Part shown: positions 6,355-6,991 of the stretch, in pieces
Layout of the letters: each line of letters opens with the position of its first letter
How positions within the stretch are numbered: position 1 is the first letter of the stretch
Assembly (NCBI GenBank): GCA_013298245.1
Contig: JAAFHD010000189.1
Coordinates: 1-6,991, forward strand
Source: Alphaproteobacteria bacterium
Lineage (GTDB): Bacteria; Pseudomonadota; Alphaproteobacteria; Acetobacterales; Acetobacteraceae
Reading direction: 5' to 3'
Length of the DNA: 6,991 bases
Made by a program: the position numbers and the translations under genes
The notes under the pieces: generated by a model
Seen by the model: only the letters and a program-made list of their open reading frames with translations
The model's database searches: none
Told to the model about the DNA's origin: nothing

Positions 6355-6939
6355 ATGTCCATCGCCGACGCCAACAAGACCATCGTGATTGGGGAAAACC
6401 CGTTCATCCGCCTGAGTGCCCAGGATGGCGATCCGAATTCGACCGAGGCGAGTTTCTGGCGCGTCTTCTGGTCGCCCGTCGGCCCCGGGCATGTGCTGTA
6501 TATGAAGAGCGAGCTGACGGGCGGCGCCTGGCGCATCTGGGCCGACAATATCGCCCTCGCCCGGTGGTTGCAGACCACCGTGCAGGGCATGTTGAACGCG
6601 GAGCTCGCCGATGTGTCGCTGCCGGTGACCGAGGCGCAGTTCGACACGCCCGAGGGCGACCCGCGCACCACCTGGACCGAGCGGCTTTCGGCCTATGACG
6701 AAGAGATTTCGCTGACCTGGTACGACATAGGCGACCCGCTGTTGCTGCACACCCAGCCGCACCAGGTGCCGGGGCGGCAATACGGGCTGTGCACGCAGCT
6801 GGTGCCGGCGCTGGGGACGCGGCTGACGCTGAATGGGGTGCAGGCGGCGGGGCGGTCCTGGGCGCGGGAGCGGGAGGGGCGGGCGTTTTCGACCTCGGCG
6901 CTGGCGTTTGCGGAGAGTTGGACGGAGGTGAGGGGGTAG
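6355..6939 (+). CDS. Conserved-looking protein of unknown function (194 residues)
   Basis: I do not recognise this protein. The frame is open far upstream, but those codons are antisense to the racemase gene. The ATG at 6355 has an AGGAG at 6344-6348, six bases away, and gives MSIADANKTIVIGENPFIRL, so it is the start. The product is soluble-looking: no signal peptide and no membrane segment. It is acidic in the middle and rich in aromatic residues, with seven Trp, including ASFWRVFWSPVGPGHVLYM (46% of one stretch hydrophobic) and GGAWRIWADNIALARWLQ. The second half has EEISLTWYDIGDPLLLHTQP and a QYGLCTQLVPALGTRLTLNG strand-like stretch, suggesting a mostly beta fold. It is transcribed away from the racemase gene and converges on the RidA-like gene with a 4-base gap. 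Base composition matches the neighbours. Divergent placement hints at a link to the same pathway, perhaps as a small-molecule binding or modifying protein, but nothing in the sequence proves it. Confidence 0.8.
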   Translation: MSIADANKTIVIGENPFIRLSAQDGDPNSTEASFWRVFWSPVGPGHVLYMKSELTGGAWRIWADNIALARWLQTTVQGMLNAELADVSLPVTEAQFDTPEGDPRTTWTERLSAYDEEISLTWYDIGDPLLLHTQPHQVPGRQYGLCTQLVPALGTRLTLNGVQAAGRSWAREREGRAFSTSALAFAESWTEVRG

Positions 6940-6943
6940 GCTG

Positions 6944-6991
6944 CTACGGCCGACGGGCGATGCAGTCGATTTCGATCAGCGCGTCATGGAC
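6944..6991 (-). CDS. 3' end of a probable RidA/YjgF-family protein (partial)
   Basis: Only the last 15 codons lie in the window: VHDALIEIDCIARRP followed by TAG at 6944-6946. The ALIEIDCIA strand resembles the C-terminal strand of RidA (YjgF/YER057c/UK114) proteins, which usually end in (A/V)LVEIEAIAxx. RidA proteins hydrolyse reactive enamine/imine intermediates, and relatives act in catabolic pathways. The gene converges with the 194-residue ORF, with four bases between stop codons. The call rests on a very short match and needs the neighbouring sequence. Confidence 0.55.
   Translation of the reverse strand, partial: VHDALIEIDCIARRP

Overview
The window looks like chromosomal DNA of a GC-rich alphaproteobacterium. 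Family Acetobacteraceae, such as a Roseomonas-like genus, is my best guess. The reasons are the roughly 65% G+C coding sequence, the codon bias, the stand-alone TRAP transporter genes and the CaiB-type/acyl-CoA dehydrogenase pair. This is inference; no marker gene is present.

Layout from left to right. (1) 104-1932, plus strand: the two membrane subunits of a TRAP transporter, small permease DctQ (TTG start) and large permease DctM (426 residues), overlapping by ATGA. (2) 1933-2807: no intact gene. It holds a 27-codon 3' relic of an XRE/HigA-type helix-turn-helix regulator (minus strand), a frameshifted gene for a small N-terminally anchored membrane protein (minus strand, 2051-2706), and a hairpin. 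Base composition dips to about 55% G+C in places. (3) 2808-6239, minus strand: a probable three-gene unit in the order alpha-methylacyl-CoA racemase-like protein (5070-6239), acyl-CoA dehydrogenase (3910-5067, 2 bp after it), then the TRAP periplasmic binding protein DctP (2808-3791). (4) 6355-6939, plus strand: a divergently transcribed 194-residue protein of unknown function. (5) 6944-6991, minus strand: the last 15 codons of a probable RidA-family protein that runs off the window.

Working model: DctP captures a carboxylic acid in the periplasm and DctQM carries it across the inner membrane using an ion gradient. Once the acid is a CoA thioester, the racemase-like enzyme would set the stereochemistry at the alpha carbon and the dehydrogenase would introduce an alpha,beta double bond. 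No acyl-CoA ligase is visible here. The substrate cannot be read from the sequence; a branched or alpha-methyl acid is the simplest guess.

Most of the window is ordinary metabolic and transport DNA. I see no defence system, CRISPR array, integrase, transposase or RNA gene. The points worth a second look are the TRAP operon split into convergent QM and P halves around a decayed tract, the decayed genes themselves, and the unrecognised 194-residue protein.
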